64,000 nt of DNA, taken from assembly GCA_937927415.1 (NCBI GenBank), contig CALBDS010000003.1, positions 372,001 to 436,000 of the forward strand, in the 5' to 3' direction. Numbering within the stretch: position 1 is the first letter of the stretch; each line of letters starts with the position of its first letter. A program made the position numbers and the translations under genes. Shown here in pieces: positions 43,920-52,300 of this stretch. The notes beneath the pieces are model-generated. The model saw nothing but the letters and a program-made list of their open reading frames with translations. It ran no database searches and was not told the origin of the DNA. The stretch is from an uncultured Rhodospirillaceae bacterium (GTDB lineage Bacteria; Pseudomonadota; Alphaproteobacteria; Azospirillales; Azospirillaceae).

Positions 43920-44141
43920 GATCGGCGGTCTCCCCAAACGCCGCGGCGGGACACCCCGCGCGGTCCTCGGGCTTTTCCTTGCCCCTCCCCCGCCGGGGGG
44001 TCGAGTGAAACTTCGGTGACGCCCGCTGGACAACCCGAGGGTGCTGTCACTGAACATTAACGCAAGGGGCACCCACGTCGGCGGTACAAGTCGGACACCC
44101 AATCACCCGCCCTCACACCAAACTGGGAGCACCGGGCCGTC

Positions 44142-45167
44142 ATGACCGTCCGCCTTGTCATCGCCGCCGCGGCCAGCGCCGCCGCGGTCCTTGCCGCCGC
44201 CTCCGCCGATGCCGCGACCAAGCTCACCGTCTACACCGCGCTCGAACCGGAACAGCTCGCGCCCTACAAAAAGGCGTTCGAGGCCGACAACCCCGACATA
44301 ACCATCCAGTGGGTGCGCGATTCCACCGGCGTGGTCACCGCCAAGCTGCTGGCGGAAAAGGCCAACCCCCAGGCCGATGTGGTGTGGGGCCTGGCCGCGT
44401 CCAGCCTGATGATCCTGGACCAGCAGGGGATGCTGGACGGCTACGCCCCCGCCGGCCTTGCCGGGATCAAGCCGCAATTCCGCGATGCCAAGGATCAGCC
44501 GACCTGGGTCGGCATGGACGCCTGGATGGCGGCGCTGTGCTTCAACACCGTGGAAGCGGCCAAGAAGAACCTGCCCAAGCCCGAATCGTGGGCCGATCTC
44601 GCCAAGCCTGTCTACAAGGGGCAGGTGGTGATGCCGAATCCGGCCTCCTCGGGCACCGGCTTCCTGGCCGTGTCGGGCTGGCTGCAGATCATGGGTGAAA
44701 AGCCGGCGTGGGAGTATATGGACACGCTCCACGACAACATCGCCGTCTACACCCATTCCGGCTCCAAGCCGTGCAAGATGGCGGCGGCGGGTGAATACCC
44801 CATCGGCCTGTCCATCGAATACACCGGCGCCCAGCAGAAGACCAAGGGTGCGCCCATCGACGTGATCCTGGCGAAAGAAGGCACCGGCTGGGACATGGAA
44901 GCCACCGCCATCGTCAAGGGCACCAAAAACCCGGACGCCGCCCGCAAGCTGGCCGACTGGGCGTCCACCACCAAGGCCGCCGCCCTCTACACCCAGTATT
45001 ACGCCGTGGCGGCGGTAACGGGGGTGACGAACTACCCCGCCAATTACCCGGCCAACGCCGAAGCGGCGATGCTGAAGACCAATGACTTTGCCTGGGCTGC
45101 CAGCCACCGCGACGCCATCCTGGCGGAGTGGAGCAAGCGTTACAACGCCAAGTCCGAACCCAAATAA
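44142..45167 (+). CDS. phnS: 2-aminoethylphosphonate ABC transporter, substrate-binding protein
   Basis: A 341-residue periplasmic binding protein (type-II fold). A signal peptide ends near ASADA. The mature protein starts TKLTVYTALEPEQLAPYKKA and carries VMPNPASSGTGFL and THSGSKPCKMAAAGEYPIG, which I recognise from the PhnS2/AepX group of aminoethylphosphonate binders. The genes that follow encode the ATPase and permease, and PhnW/PhnX are close by, which supports AEP as ligand. GGGAG lies about 12 bases upstream of the ATG. Confidence 0.9.
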   Translation: MTVRLVIAAAASAAAVLAAASADAATKLTVYTALEPEQLAPYKKAFEADNPDITIQWVRDSTGVVTAKLLAEKANPQADVVWGLAASSLMILDQQGMLDGYAPAGLAGIKPQFRDAKDQPTWVGMDAWMAALCFNTVEAAKKNLPKPESWADLAKPVYKGQVVMPNPASSGTGFLAVSGWLQIMGEKPAWEYMDTLHDNIAVYTHSGSKPCKMAAAGEYPIGLSIEYTGAQQKTKGAPIDVILAKEGTGWDMEATAIVKGTKNPDAARKLADWASTTKAAALYTQYYAVAAVTGVTNYPANYPANAEAAMLKTNDFAWAASHRDAILAEWSKRYNAKSEPK

Positions 45168-45184
45168 CGCTCCCACCCCACCCC

Positions 45185-45213
45185 GCCGCGGCCCCCGTCA
45201 CCGGGGCCGCGGC
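45185..45213 (+). other. Strong intercistronic hairpin after the binding-protein gene
   Basis: GCCGCGGCCCC (45185-45195), a seven-base loop, then GGGGCCGCGGC (45203-45213), a perfect 11-bp GC stem in the 74-base gap. No T-run follows. Hairpins at this place in binding-protein-dependent operons commonly protect the upstream mRNA, giving excess binding protein over membrane parts. Confidence 0.6.
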
Positions 45214-45241
45214 GGCAGCGCCGTTTGCACAAGAGGCCGCC

Positions 45242-46300
45242 ATGACCGCGACGCCGTACCTGCGCCTGTCCAACGTCGTCAAAAGCTTCGGCGCCTTTCA
45301 GGCGCTGAAGGGTGTTTCGCTCGACATCGGGCGGGGCGAGTTCGTCTGTTTCCTGGGGCCGTCCGGCTGCGGCAAGACCACCTTGCTGCGCATCATCGCC
45401 GGGCTGGACCCGCAGACGGCGGGGACGGTGGAAATCGCCGGGCGCGACGTGTCGCGGCTGCCGCCGTCGGCGCGCGATTACGGCATCGTGTTCCAGTCCT
45501 ACGCCCTGTTCCCCAACCTGACGGTGGCCCGCAACATCGCCTATGGCCTGAAGCTCAAGCGCAAGGCGGAGGAGGAGCGGGTGCGCGACCTGCTGGCCCT
45601 GATCGGGCTGCCGGACATCGGGGCGAAATTCCCCTCCCAGCTTTCCGGCGGGCAGCAGCAGCGGGTGGCGCTGGCCCGTGCGCTGGCGCCGTCACCGGGC
45701 CTGTTGCTGCTGGACGAACCCCTGTCGGCGCTGGACGCCCAGGTGCGGCTGCACCTGCGCCGCCAGATCCGCGAGCTTCACGACCGGCTGGGCATCACCA
45801 CCATCATGGTCACCCACGACCAGGAAGAGGCGCTGACCATGGCCGACCGCATCGTGGTGATGAACCATGGCGACATCGTTCAGACCGGCACGCCGGGCGC
45901 CGTCTACCGCGAACCGGCCACCCCCTTCATTGCCGATTTCGTCGGCACCATGAATTTCCTCAAAGGCACGGTGGATGAGACGGGGCGCATCCGGCTGGGA
46001 TCGATCCATCTGCACAGCGCCCGGCCGCTGACGCCGGGGGCCGATGTCACCGTGTGCGTGCGGCCCGAGGATGTGGTGATCCACCGCCCCGGCCCGGTGA
46101 ACACCATCGACATGCGCATCGACGCCATGGAATTCCTCGGCCCCTTCCACCGCGTGCGGCTGACCGCCGACGGGTTCGGGCCGCAGCCGCTGACCGCGGA
46201 TTTCTCCGCCAACCTCGTGCGCGACCACCGGCTGGCCACCGGCGACCGCCTGCCGGTGACGCTGCCGGCGGAGCATCTGCGCATCTATCCGGCGGCGTGA
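45242..46300 (+). CDS. phnT: 2-aminoethylphosphonate ABC transporter, ATP-binding protein
   Basis: A 352-residue ATPase of the PotA/PhnT type. Walker A is GPSGCGKTT, the signature is LSGGQQQRVALARAL, Walker B is LLLLDEPLSALDAQV and the switch is THDQEEALTMADR. A C-terminal TOBE-like domain follows from about residue 240 (VCVRPEDVVIH). It lies between the binding-protein and permease genes and stops four bases before the permease start. Confidence 0.92.
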   Translation: MTATPYLRLSNVVKSFGAFQALKGVSLDIGRGEFVCFLGPSGCGKTTLLRIIAGLDPQTAGTVEIAGRDVSRLPPSARDYGIVFQSYALFPNLTVARNIAYGLKLKRKAEEERVRDLLALIGLPDIGAKFPSQLSGGQQQRVALARALAPSPGLLLLDEPLSALDAQVRLHLRRQIRELHDRLGITTIMVTHDQEEALTMADRIVVMNHGDIVQTGTPGAVYREPATPFIADFVGTMNFLKGTVDETGRIRLGSIHLHSARPLTPGADVTVCVRPEDVVIHRPGPVNTIDMRIDAMEFLGPFHRVRLTADGFGPQPLTADFSANLVRDHRLATGDRLPVTLPAEHLRIYPAA

Positions 46301-46304
46301 TCCC

Positions 46305-47993
46305 ATGACGGCGAACGCTCTTCCCCTCCGGATGAAACGCACCGGCGACGCCTTGGCGCTGGATGGTGCGCTGGTGCTGCTGGGCCTGTTCCTGGCCGTT
46401 TTCATCGTGCTGCCGCTGGCGATGGTGGCGCTGTACAGCGTGTACGACCGCAACGACGCCTTTGTCGGGCTGGCGAACTACGCCGCCTTTCTCGACACGC
46501 CGTCGCTGGCGCACTCCATCGGCAACAGCCTGACCATGGCGCTGGTGTCCACCGCCATCACCACCGTTCTGGCGTTCACCTACGCCTTTGCCATCACCCG
46601 CACGGCCATGCCGGGCAAGGGGGTGTTCAAGGCGCTGGCGCAGATCCCCATCCTGGCGCCGTCGCTGCTGCCGGGGATCTCGCTGGTCTATCTGTTCGGC
46701 AATCAGGGGCCGCTGCGCGTCCTGTTGATGGGGGAGAGCATTTACGGCCCCATCGGCATCGTCTTGGGAGAGGTGTTTTACACCTTCCCCCACGCGCTGA
46801 TGATCCTGACCGTCGCCCTGTCCACCGCCGACGCCCGCCTGTACGAGGCGGCGGAATCCCTGGGCGCCGGGCCGCTGCGGCGGTTTTTCACCATCACCCT
46901 GCCGGGGGCGCGCTATGGGCTGATCTCGGCGGTGTTCGTGGTGTTCACGCTGGTCATCACCGATTTCGGCGTGCCCAAGGTGGTGGGCGGCCAGTACAAC
47001 GTGCTGGCGACGGACGTTTACAAGCAGGTGGTGGGCCAGCAGAATTTCGGCATGGGGGCGGTGGTCGGCATGGTGCTGCTGCTGCCGGCGGTGCTGGCCT
47101 TCGCCGCCGACTGGATCGGCCAGCGCAAGCAGACGGCCCTGCTCTCGGCCCGCTCCGTTCCCTATGTGCCGCCGCGCCGGCCGTGGTGTGATCGGGTGAT
47201 GTTCGCGCTGTGCGTGGTCATCGCGGCCCTGCTGGTGGGGATTTTGGGAACGGCGGCCTTCGCGTCCCTGATCCGCTATTGGCCCTATGATCTGACGCCG
47301 ACGCTGGCGCACTACGCCTTTGCCGAGGTGGATGAGACGGGGTGGCGGTCCTATGGCAACAGCCTGATCCTGGCGGGCCTGACGGCGGTGGCGGGCACCC
47401 TGATCGTGTTCGCCGGGGCCTATCTGGTGGAACGCGGCCCGGCGCACACGGGGATCAAGGCGGCGGTGCGGCTGCTGGCGATCGTGCCGCTGGCCGTGCC
47501 GGGGATGGTGCTGGGCTTGGCCTATATCTTCTTCTTCAACCACCCCGGCAACCCGCTGAACGCGCTTTATGGCACCATGGGGATTCTGGTGCTGGCGACC
47601 GTGGTGCATTTCTACACCGTCAGCCATCTGACCGCCGCCACCGCGCTGAAGCAGTTGGATGCCGAATTCGAATCCGTCTCCGCCAGCCTGAAGGTGCCGG
47701 TGTGGCGCACCTTTTTCCGGGTGACGGTGCCGCTGTGCCTGCCGGCCATTCTCGACATCGCGCTTTATTTCTTCGTCAACGCCATGACCACGGTGTCGGC
47801 GGTGGTGTTCCTCTACGCCCCCGACACAAAAACCGCCTCGGTCGCGGTGCTGAACATGGACGACGCCGGTGAGATCGCCGGGGCGGCGGCCATGGCGATG
47901 ATGATCGTCATCACCTCCGCCGCCGTGCGCCTGCTGCACACCGGCCTGTCCCACGGGCTGTCCCAGCGCACACAGACGTGGCGCAAACGCTGA
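46305..47993 (+). CDS. phnU: 2-aminoethylphosphonate ABC transporter, double-length permease
   Basis: A 562-residue permease with about 12 membrane segments in two homologous halves, each with a BPD-type EAA loop: YEAAESLGAGPLRRFFTITL in the first and FESVSASLKVPVWRTFFRV in the second. This fused architecture fits the PhnU2/AepW permease of AEP systems, where PhnU and PhnV are joined. It is the last gene before a palindrome-rich gap. Confidence 0.9.
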   Translation: MTANALPLRMKRTGDALALDGALVLLGLFLAVFIVLPLAMVALYSVYDRNDAFVGLANYAAFLDTPSLAHSIGNSLTMALVSTAITTVLAFTYAFAITRTAMPGKGVFKALAQIPILAPSLLPGISLVYLFGNQGPLRVLLMGESIYGPIGIVLGEVFYTFPHALMILTVALSTADARLYEAAESLGAGPLRRFFTITLPGARYGLISAVFVVFTLVITDFGVPKVVGGQYNVLATDVYKQVVGQQNFGMGAVVGMVLLLPAVLAFAADWIGQRKQTALLSARSVPYVPPRRPWCDRVMFALCVVIAALLVGILGTAAFASLIRYWPYDLTPTLAHYAFAEVDETGWRSYGNSLILAGLTAVAGTLIVFAGAYLVERGPAHTGIKAAVRLLAIVPLAVPGMVLGLAYIFFFNHPGNPLNALYGTMGILVLATVVHFYTVSHLTAATALKQLDAEFESVSASLKVPVWRTFFRVTVPLCLPAILDIALYFFVNAMTTVSAVVFLYAPDTKTASVAVLNMDDAGEIAGAAAMAMMIVITSAAVRLLHTGLSHGLSQRTQTWRKR

Positions 47994-47998
47994 AATAG

Positions 47999-48145
47999 CC
48001 CTCACCCCACCGGGGAGAGGGTTGGGTAAGGGCCGATTTTCACAGCGGAACGCTCGAAAAACGTCAGTTTGGGGTTGCTTCGCAACGGATGTCGGGCCTG
48101 ACGGCGCGACATCCGGCCCTCACCCCGGCCCTCTCCCCGGGGGGG
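47999..48145. repeat. Cluster of extragenic palindromes between permease and LysR genes
   Basis: Four inverted repeats lie in about 150 bases. CCCTCACCCC...GGGGAGAGGG is at 47999-48021. GTTGC-TTC-GCAAC lies near 48075-48087. GGATGTCG/CGACATCC (48087-48094, 48107-48114) has a 12-base loop. CCCTCTCCCC/GGGGAGAGGG begins near 48129. The CCCTCACCCC...GAGAGGG type is common as a dispersed intergenic repeat in proteobacteria. The convergent LysR gene ends inside the block, and the repeat supplies its stop codon. Confidence 0.7.
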
Positions 48146-49040
48146 AGAGGGGGAGCGGAGGAAGGGGCGCGGCGGCCCCCGTCCTCTCCCGCGCGATGTC
48201 CAGGAACGCCCGCACCACCGCCAGCCGGCGGCGTTCGCGCAGGCAGATCACGTATTCGTCCATCTCCAGCGCCGCACCGGCCACCGGCACCAGCGCCAGC
48301 CGCGGGTCGCCGGTGAATTCCGCCGCCGAGATGAACCCCACGCCCAGGCCCGCGGCCACCGCCTCCACCACCGCTTCGCGGCTTTCGATGTCCAGGGTGT
48401 CGCCCATGGGCAGGGCCGCATCCTCGAACGCCCGTTCGATCAGACGGCGGGTGACCGATCCCGCTTCACGCAAAATCAGCCGCTGACCGGCCAGATCCTT
48501 CAGCGACACCCCCCGCCGCCGGGCCAGCGCGTGGCCGCGCGGGAACAGCGCCTGCACCGGGTCGCGGCGCAGCGGCAGCACGTGCAGCCGCGAATCGCCG
48601 GGCGCGTCGGCCAGCACCGCCACGTCGATGCGCGTGTCCAACAGCCCCGCCAGCAAAGTCTGGGTGTTGCCGACGGTCAGCGAGATCTTCGGCCCCGGAT
48701 GCCGCTGGGTGAAGGCGGCGATCAGGGGCATGGCATGCACCGGCCCGTCCGCCCCCACCGTCAATGATCCCGCATCCAACAGCCGCGCCCCGGCCAGCAG
48801 TTCCAAAGCCTCCTGCTCGGCGGCGAACAGGCGGCGGGTAACGGCGAACAGCGCCTCCCCGATCACGGTGGGGGTGACGGTGCGGCGTGAGCGGTCGAGC
48901 AGCAGGACGCCGTGCGCCTCCTCCAGCGCCTTCACCTCCTGCGACAGGGTGGGCTGGGTGACGTTCAGCAGCCGGGCCGCCTTGGTGAATCCCCCCTCCG
49001 CCGCCACGGTGTGAAAGGCGCGGAGCTGGGCGATGTTCAT
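48120..49040 (-). CDS. LysR-family regulator of the phosphonate genes (inferred)
   Basis: A regulator of about 306 residues. The helix-turn-helix region is MNIAQLRAFHTVAAEGGFTK with LNVTQPTLSQEVKALEEAHG, and a type-II effector domain follows. It lies between the AEP transporter genes and phnW, divergent from phnW, so control of phosphonate uptake and breakdown is the natural inference. I place the start at 49040, the family-typical Met; an in-frame ATG at 49049 is equally possible, and neither has a clear ribosome site. The last 15 residues are Pro/Gly-rich and come from a palindromic repeat (see 47999-48145). Confidence 0.86.
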   Translation of the reverse strand: MNIAQLRAFHTVAAEGGFTKAARLLNVTQPTLSQEVKALEEAHGVLLLDRSRRTVTPTVIGEALFAVTRRLFAAEQEALELLAGARLLDAGSLTVGADGPVHAMPLIAAFTQRHPGPKISLTVGNTQTLLAGLLDTRIDVAVLADAPGDSRLHVLPLRRDPVQALFPRGHALARRRGVSLKDLAGQRLILREAGSVTRRLIERAFEDAALPMGDTLDIESREAVVEAVAAGLGVGFISAAEFTGDPRLALVPVAGAALEMDEYVICLRERRRLAVVRAFLDIARERTGAAAPLPPLPLSPPGRGPG

Positions 49041-49049
49041 GGATTTCAT

Positions 49050-49063
49050 CTATGGGACCATAG
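49050..49063. promoter_or_regulatory. Perfect palindrome CTATGG-GA-CCATAG, likely LysR operator
   Basis: A 14-base inverted repeat in the 95-base divergent gap between the LysR gene and phnW. It abuts the regulator's start, as LysR autoregulatory sites often do, and lies 73 bases upstream of the phnW ATG. ATGGATT copies flank it on both sides. Confidence 0.55.
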
Positions 49064-49135
49064 GCAAAATGGATTGGAGTTATGATGCCCGCCAGCGGCA
49101 GAAAGGTCCACCCCACCGCCCCCAGGAGAGGCGCG

Positions 49136-50245
49136 ATGCCCGATCCCTTGCTGCTCACCCCCGGCCCCCTGACCACCACGCGCACCGTGAAGGAAGCGAT
49201 GCTGCGCGACTATGGGTCACGGGACGGGGAATTCATCGCCATCAACACCCACATGCGCGCCCGTCTGGCTCAACTGGTGGACGCCGCCGACACCCATGTG
49301 GCGGTGCCGGTCCAGGGGTCCGGCACCTTTGCGGTCGAAGCCATGATCGGCACGTTGGTCCCGCGCACGGGCCGGCTGCTGGTTCTGGTCAACGGCGCCT
49401 ATGGCAAGCGCATGGTGCGCATCGCCGAGGTGGCGGGCCGCTCCGTCACCATGATCGAAACGGCGGAGGATGTGCCCGCCTCGCCTGAGGCCCTGGATGC
49501 CGCCTTGGCCGCCGATCCGGCCGTGACCCATGTGGCCGTGGTCCAGTGCGAAACCACCGCCGGCCTGCTGAACCCGGTGGCGGAGGTGGCGCGGGTGACG
49601 GCCAAGCACGGCCGCCGCCTGCTGATCGATGCCATGAGTTCCTTCGGCGCCCTGCCCCTGTCGCGCGCCGCCGTGCCGTTCGAGGCGGTGGCCGCCTCGT
49701 CCAACAAGTGCCTGCAGGGCGCCCCCGGCTTCGGCTTCGTGATCGTGGACCGGGATGCGCTGGCCGCCGCCGCCGGCAACGCCCACGCGCTGACGCTCGA
49801 CCTGCACGACCAATGGCGCGGGTTCGAAGCTAACGCCCAATGGCGATTCACCCCGCCCACCCACGTCATCGCCGCCTTTGGTCAGGCCCTGGCCGAGCAT
49901 GAGGCCGAAGGCGGGGTGGAGGGCCGCGGCCGCCGCTACGCCGCCAACTGCCGCATCCTGGTGGACGGCATGCGGGCATTGGGGTTCGAAACCCTGCTGC
50001 CCGACGCGGTGCAGGCGCCGATCATCGTCACCTTCCGCATGCCCGCCGATCCGGCGTTCGACTTTGCCCGCTTCTACGACGGGCTGCGGGACAAAGGCTT
50101 CGTGATCTACCCCGGCAAGCTGACGGTGGCCGACAGCTTCCGCATGGGCTGCATCGGCGACCTCGGTCCCGCCGACATGACCGCAGCACTGGACGCGGTG
50201 AAGGCAACGCTTTCGGAAATGGGCGTGGCCTCCGGCCGCCCGTGA
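49136..50245 (+). CDS. phnW: 2-aminoethylphosphonate--pyruvate transaminase PhnW
   Basis: A 369-residue PLP enzyme of the class V aminotransferase family. It converts AEP and pyruvate to phosphonoacetaldehyde and alanine. The N-terminal LLLTPGPLTTTRTVKEAML, then RDYGSRDGEF, VQGSGTFAVEAMIG, IDAMSSFGA and the PLP Lys in AASSNKCLQGAPGFGFV are typical of PhnW. The ATG at 49136 follows AGGAGAGG; an upstream ATG at 49082 is less likely. The phnX start is 11 bases after its stop. Confidence 0.95.
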   Translation: MPDPLLLTPGPLTTTRTVKEAMLRDYGSRDGEFIAINTHMRARLAQLVDAADTHVAVPVQGSGTFAVEAMIGTLVPRTGRLLVLVNGAYGKRMVRIAEVAGRSVTMIETAEDVPASPEALDAALAADPAVTHVAVVQCETTAGLLNPVAEVARVTAKHGRRLLIDAMSSFGALPLSRAAVPFEAVAASSNKCLQGAPGFGFVIVDRDALAAAAGNAHALTLDLHDQWRGFEANAQWRFTPPTHVIAAFGQALAEHEAEGGVEGRGRRYAANCRILVDGMRALGFETLLPDAVQAPIIVTFRMPADPAFDFARFYDGLRDKGFVIYPGKLTVADSFRMGCIGDLGPADMTAALDAVKATLSEMGVASGRP

Positions 50246-50256
50246 GGAGATTTCGG

Positions 50257-51087
50257 ATGACCCATACCTACAGCCGCCGCTACACCGGCCCCCTGCGCGC
50301 CGTGATCCTGGACTGGGCCGGAACCACCGTGGATTTCGGCTGCCAGGCCCCCACCGCGGCCTTCACCGCGGCGTTCGCCGGCTTCGGCGTGCCGATCACG
50401 CTCGCCCAGGCCCGCGCCCCCATGGGCATGCCCAAGTGGAACCACATCCGCACCATCCTCGACATGGCGCCGGTGTCCGCCGCCTGGATCGAGCGCCACG
50501 GGGCGGCCCCCACCGACGCCGACGCCAACGCCATCTACAACCGCTTCCTGCCGCTGCAGGTGGATGTGGTCGCCAGCCACGCGGATGTGATCCCCGGCGT
50601 GATCGATACGGTGGCGGCCCTGCGCGCCCGCGGTCTGTCCATCGGCTCCACCACCGGCTATCCCCGCCCGGTGATGGAGGTGGTGATGAAGGCCGCCGCC
50701 GCCCAAGGCTACGCCCCCGACGTGACGGTGTGCGCCGGTGAAACCCCCAGCGGCCGCCCCGGCCCGTCCATGGCGCTGAAGTGCCTGATCGAGCTGGACG
50801 TGTCCCCGGTGGAGGCGTGCGTGAAGATCGGCGACACCGTGGTCGATGTGGAAGAGGGCCTCAACGCCGGCCTGTGGACCATCGCCGTCACCGAAACCGG
50901 CAACGAGGTGGGCTTGCCCCACGCCGAACTGGCCGCCCTGCCGGCGGCGGAACGGGCGCGTCTTGCCGGGGCCGCCGCCGACAAGCTGGCGCGGGCCGGT
51001 GCCCATTACGTGGTGCCCAGCCTCGCCGAGGCCCTGCCGCTGCTGGACGTGATCGAGGCCCGCCTGCGGCGCGGGGAAAAGCCGTGA
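50257..51087 (+). CDS. phnX: Phosphonoacetaldehyde hydrolase PhnX
   Basis: A 276-residue HAD-superfamily enzyme that breaks the C-P bond of phosphonoacetaldehyde, giving acetaldehyde and phosphate. The nucleophile is Asp19 in ILDWAGTTVDFG and the Schiff-base Lys is Lys60 in MGMPKWNHIR; their 41-residue spacing equals that of the studied enzyme. GSTTGYPRPVM and KIGDTVVDVEEG are the later HAD motifs. GAGGAG precedes the ATG. Its stop overlaps the GTG of the next gene. Confidence 0.96.
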   Translation: MTHTYSRRYTGPLRAVILDWAGTTVDFGCQAPTAAFTAAFAGFGVPITLAQARAPMGMPKWNHIRTILDMAPVSAAWIERHGAAPTDADANAIYNRFLPLQVDVVASHADVIPGVIDTVAALRARGLSIGSTTGYPRPVMEVVMKAAAAQGYAPDVTVCAGETPSGRPGPSMALKCLIELDVSPVEACVKIGDTVVDVEEGLNAGLWTIAVTETGNEVGLPHAELAALPAAERARLAGAAADKLARAGAHYVVPSLAEALPLLDVIEARLRRGEKP

Positions 51088-52286
51088 GCCTGCCCGATAC
51101 CGCCGACGTCATCATCGTCGGCGGCGGCATTCTGGGCCTGTCGGCGGCGTGGCACCTGACCCGTTCCAGCACCGGCGCGCGGGTGCTGGTGCTGGAGCGC
51201 AACGGGTTGGCCACCGCCGCCACGGCGCAGGCCGCAGCCCTGATGACCAGCGCCAGGCCCGACGCCGCGACAGCCGCGCTGGTGGCCGACACCTACGCCG
51301 CCATCCCCCGACTGGAGGATGAGACGGGCGAAAGCCTGGACCTGAACCGGGTGGGCACGCTGCATGTGGCCGCCTCCCCCGCCAGCACGGCGGCGCTGGC
51401 GGCCATGGCCGGCGGGGCCGAGCGCCTGGACGGGGGGCAGGCGGCGCGGCTGGCGCCCTGGCTCGACGCCGACGCGGTAACCGCCGCGTGGTTTGCCCCC
51501 GATGACGGTTATCTCGACCCTGCCCGCCTTGCCAACGCCTATGCCCGCGCCGCCCGGCGCCGCGGCGCGGTGATCCGCACCGGCGTGGCGGTGCACCGGC
51601 TGGTGGTGACCGCGGGCCGGGTGATGGGAGTGGAAACGGACCGGGGCCGCGTGTCCGCCGGGGCCGTGGTGCTGGCCTGCGGCGCCTGGAGCAACGTTCT
51701 GGCCGCCACCGCCGGGGTGGGGCTGCCGGCATCCCCGGTGCGCAGTGAATACTGGATCACCGACCGCTCCCCGCTCTACCCGCGCACAGCACCGGTGACG
51801 ATCCTGCCCGACGCCGGGGCCTATGCCCGGCCCGAATTGGGGGCTCTGCTGTTCGGGCTGCGCGGGGCGACCACCATCGCCGCCGATCCCCGCACCCTGC
51901 CCGACGATGCCACCGGCTTTGGGGCCGGTGATCCGTGGGAAACGCTGGCGGCGGGGGCGGAGCGGCTGATCCGGCTGGTGCCCTCGGTCGGCACCATCGG
52001 GCTGGCCCATTACGTCGCCGGTCTGTCCACCTACACCCCCGACGGACACTTCGTGGTCGGGCCGGTCGCGGGGGTGGCGGGGCTGGTGGCGGTCACCGGC
52101 TGCTGCGGGGCGGGAATCGCCGCCTCGTCGGGGTTGGGGCGCGCCGCGGCGGCCACGGTGTTGGGGGAAACGCCGCCAGCGGACCTGTCCGCCTTCGATC
52201 CGGGGCGGTTCGGGACGGTCGATCCGTTCGACCCCGCTTTTCTGGATCGCTGTGCCGCCGCCCGTTCGGGAAAAACAACCGGCTGA
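51084..52286 (+). CDS. FAD-dependent amine oxidoreductase (DAO family) in the phosphonate operon
   Basis: A 400-residue flavoprotein of the D-amino-acid-oxidase/glycine-oxidase fold. The dinucleotide motif VIIVGGGILGLSAAWHL starts near residue 9. LACGAWSN and a C-terminal GHFVVGPVAGVAGLVAVTG are the usual FAD contacts. The GTG at 51084 overlaps the phnX stop (GTGA), so it is translated with PhnX. From context I infer oxidation of an N-alkylated or other AEP derivative to phosphonoacetaldehyde; flavoenzymes of this kind have been linked to AEP clusters (from memory, PbfD). The substrate is not shown by sequence. Confidence 0.85.
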   Translation: MSLPDTADVIIVGGGILGLSAAWHLTRSSTGARVLVLERNGLATAATAQAAALMTSARPDAATAALVADTYAAIPRLEDETGESLDLNRVGTLHVAASPASTAALAAMAGGAERLDGGQAARLAPWLDADAVTAAWFAPDDGYLDPARLANAYARAARRRGAVIRTGVAVHRLVVTAGRVMGVETDRGRVSAGAVVLACGAWSNVLAATAGVGLPASPVRSEYWITDRSPLYPRTAPVTILPDAGAYARPELGALLFGLRGATTIAADPRTLPDDATGFGAGDPWETLAAGAERLIRLVPSVGTIGLAHYVAGLSTYTPDGHFVVGPVAGVAGLVAVTGCCGAGIAASSGLGRAAAATVLGETPPADLSAFDPGRFGTVDPFDPAFLDRCAAARSGKTTG

Positions 52287-52300
52287 AGGACACAACCACC

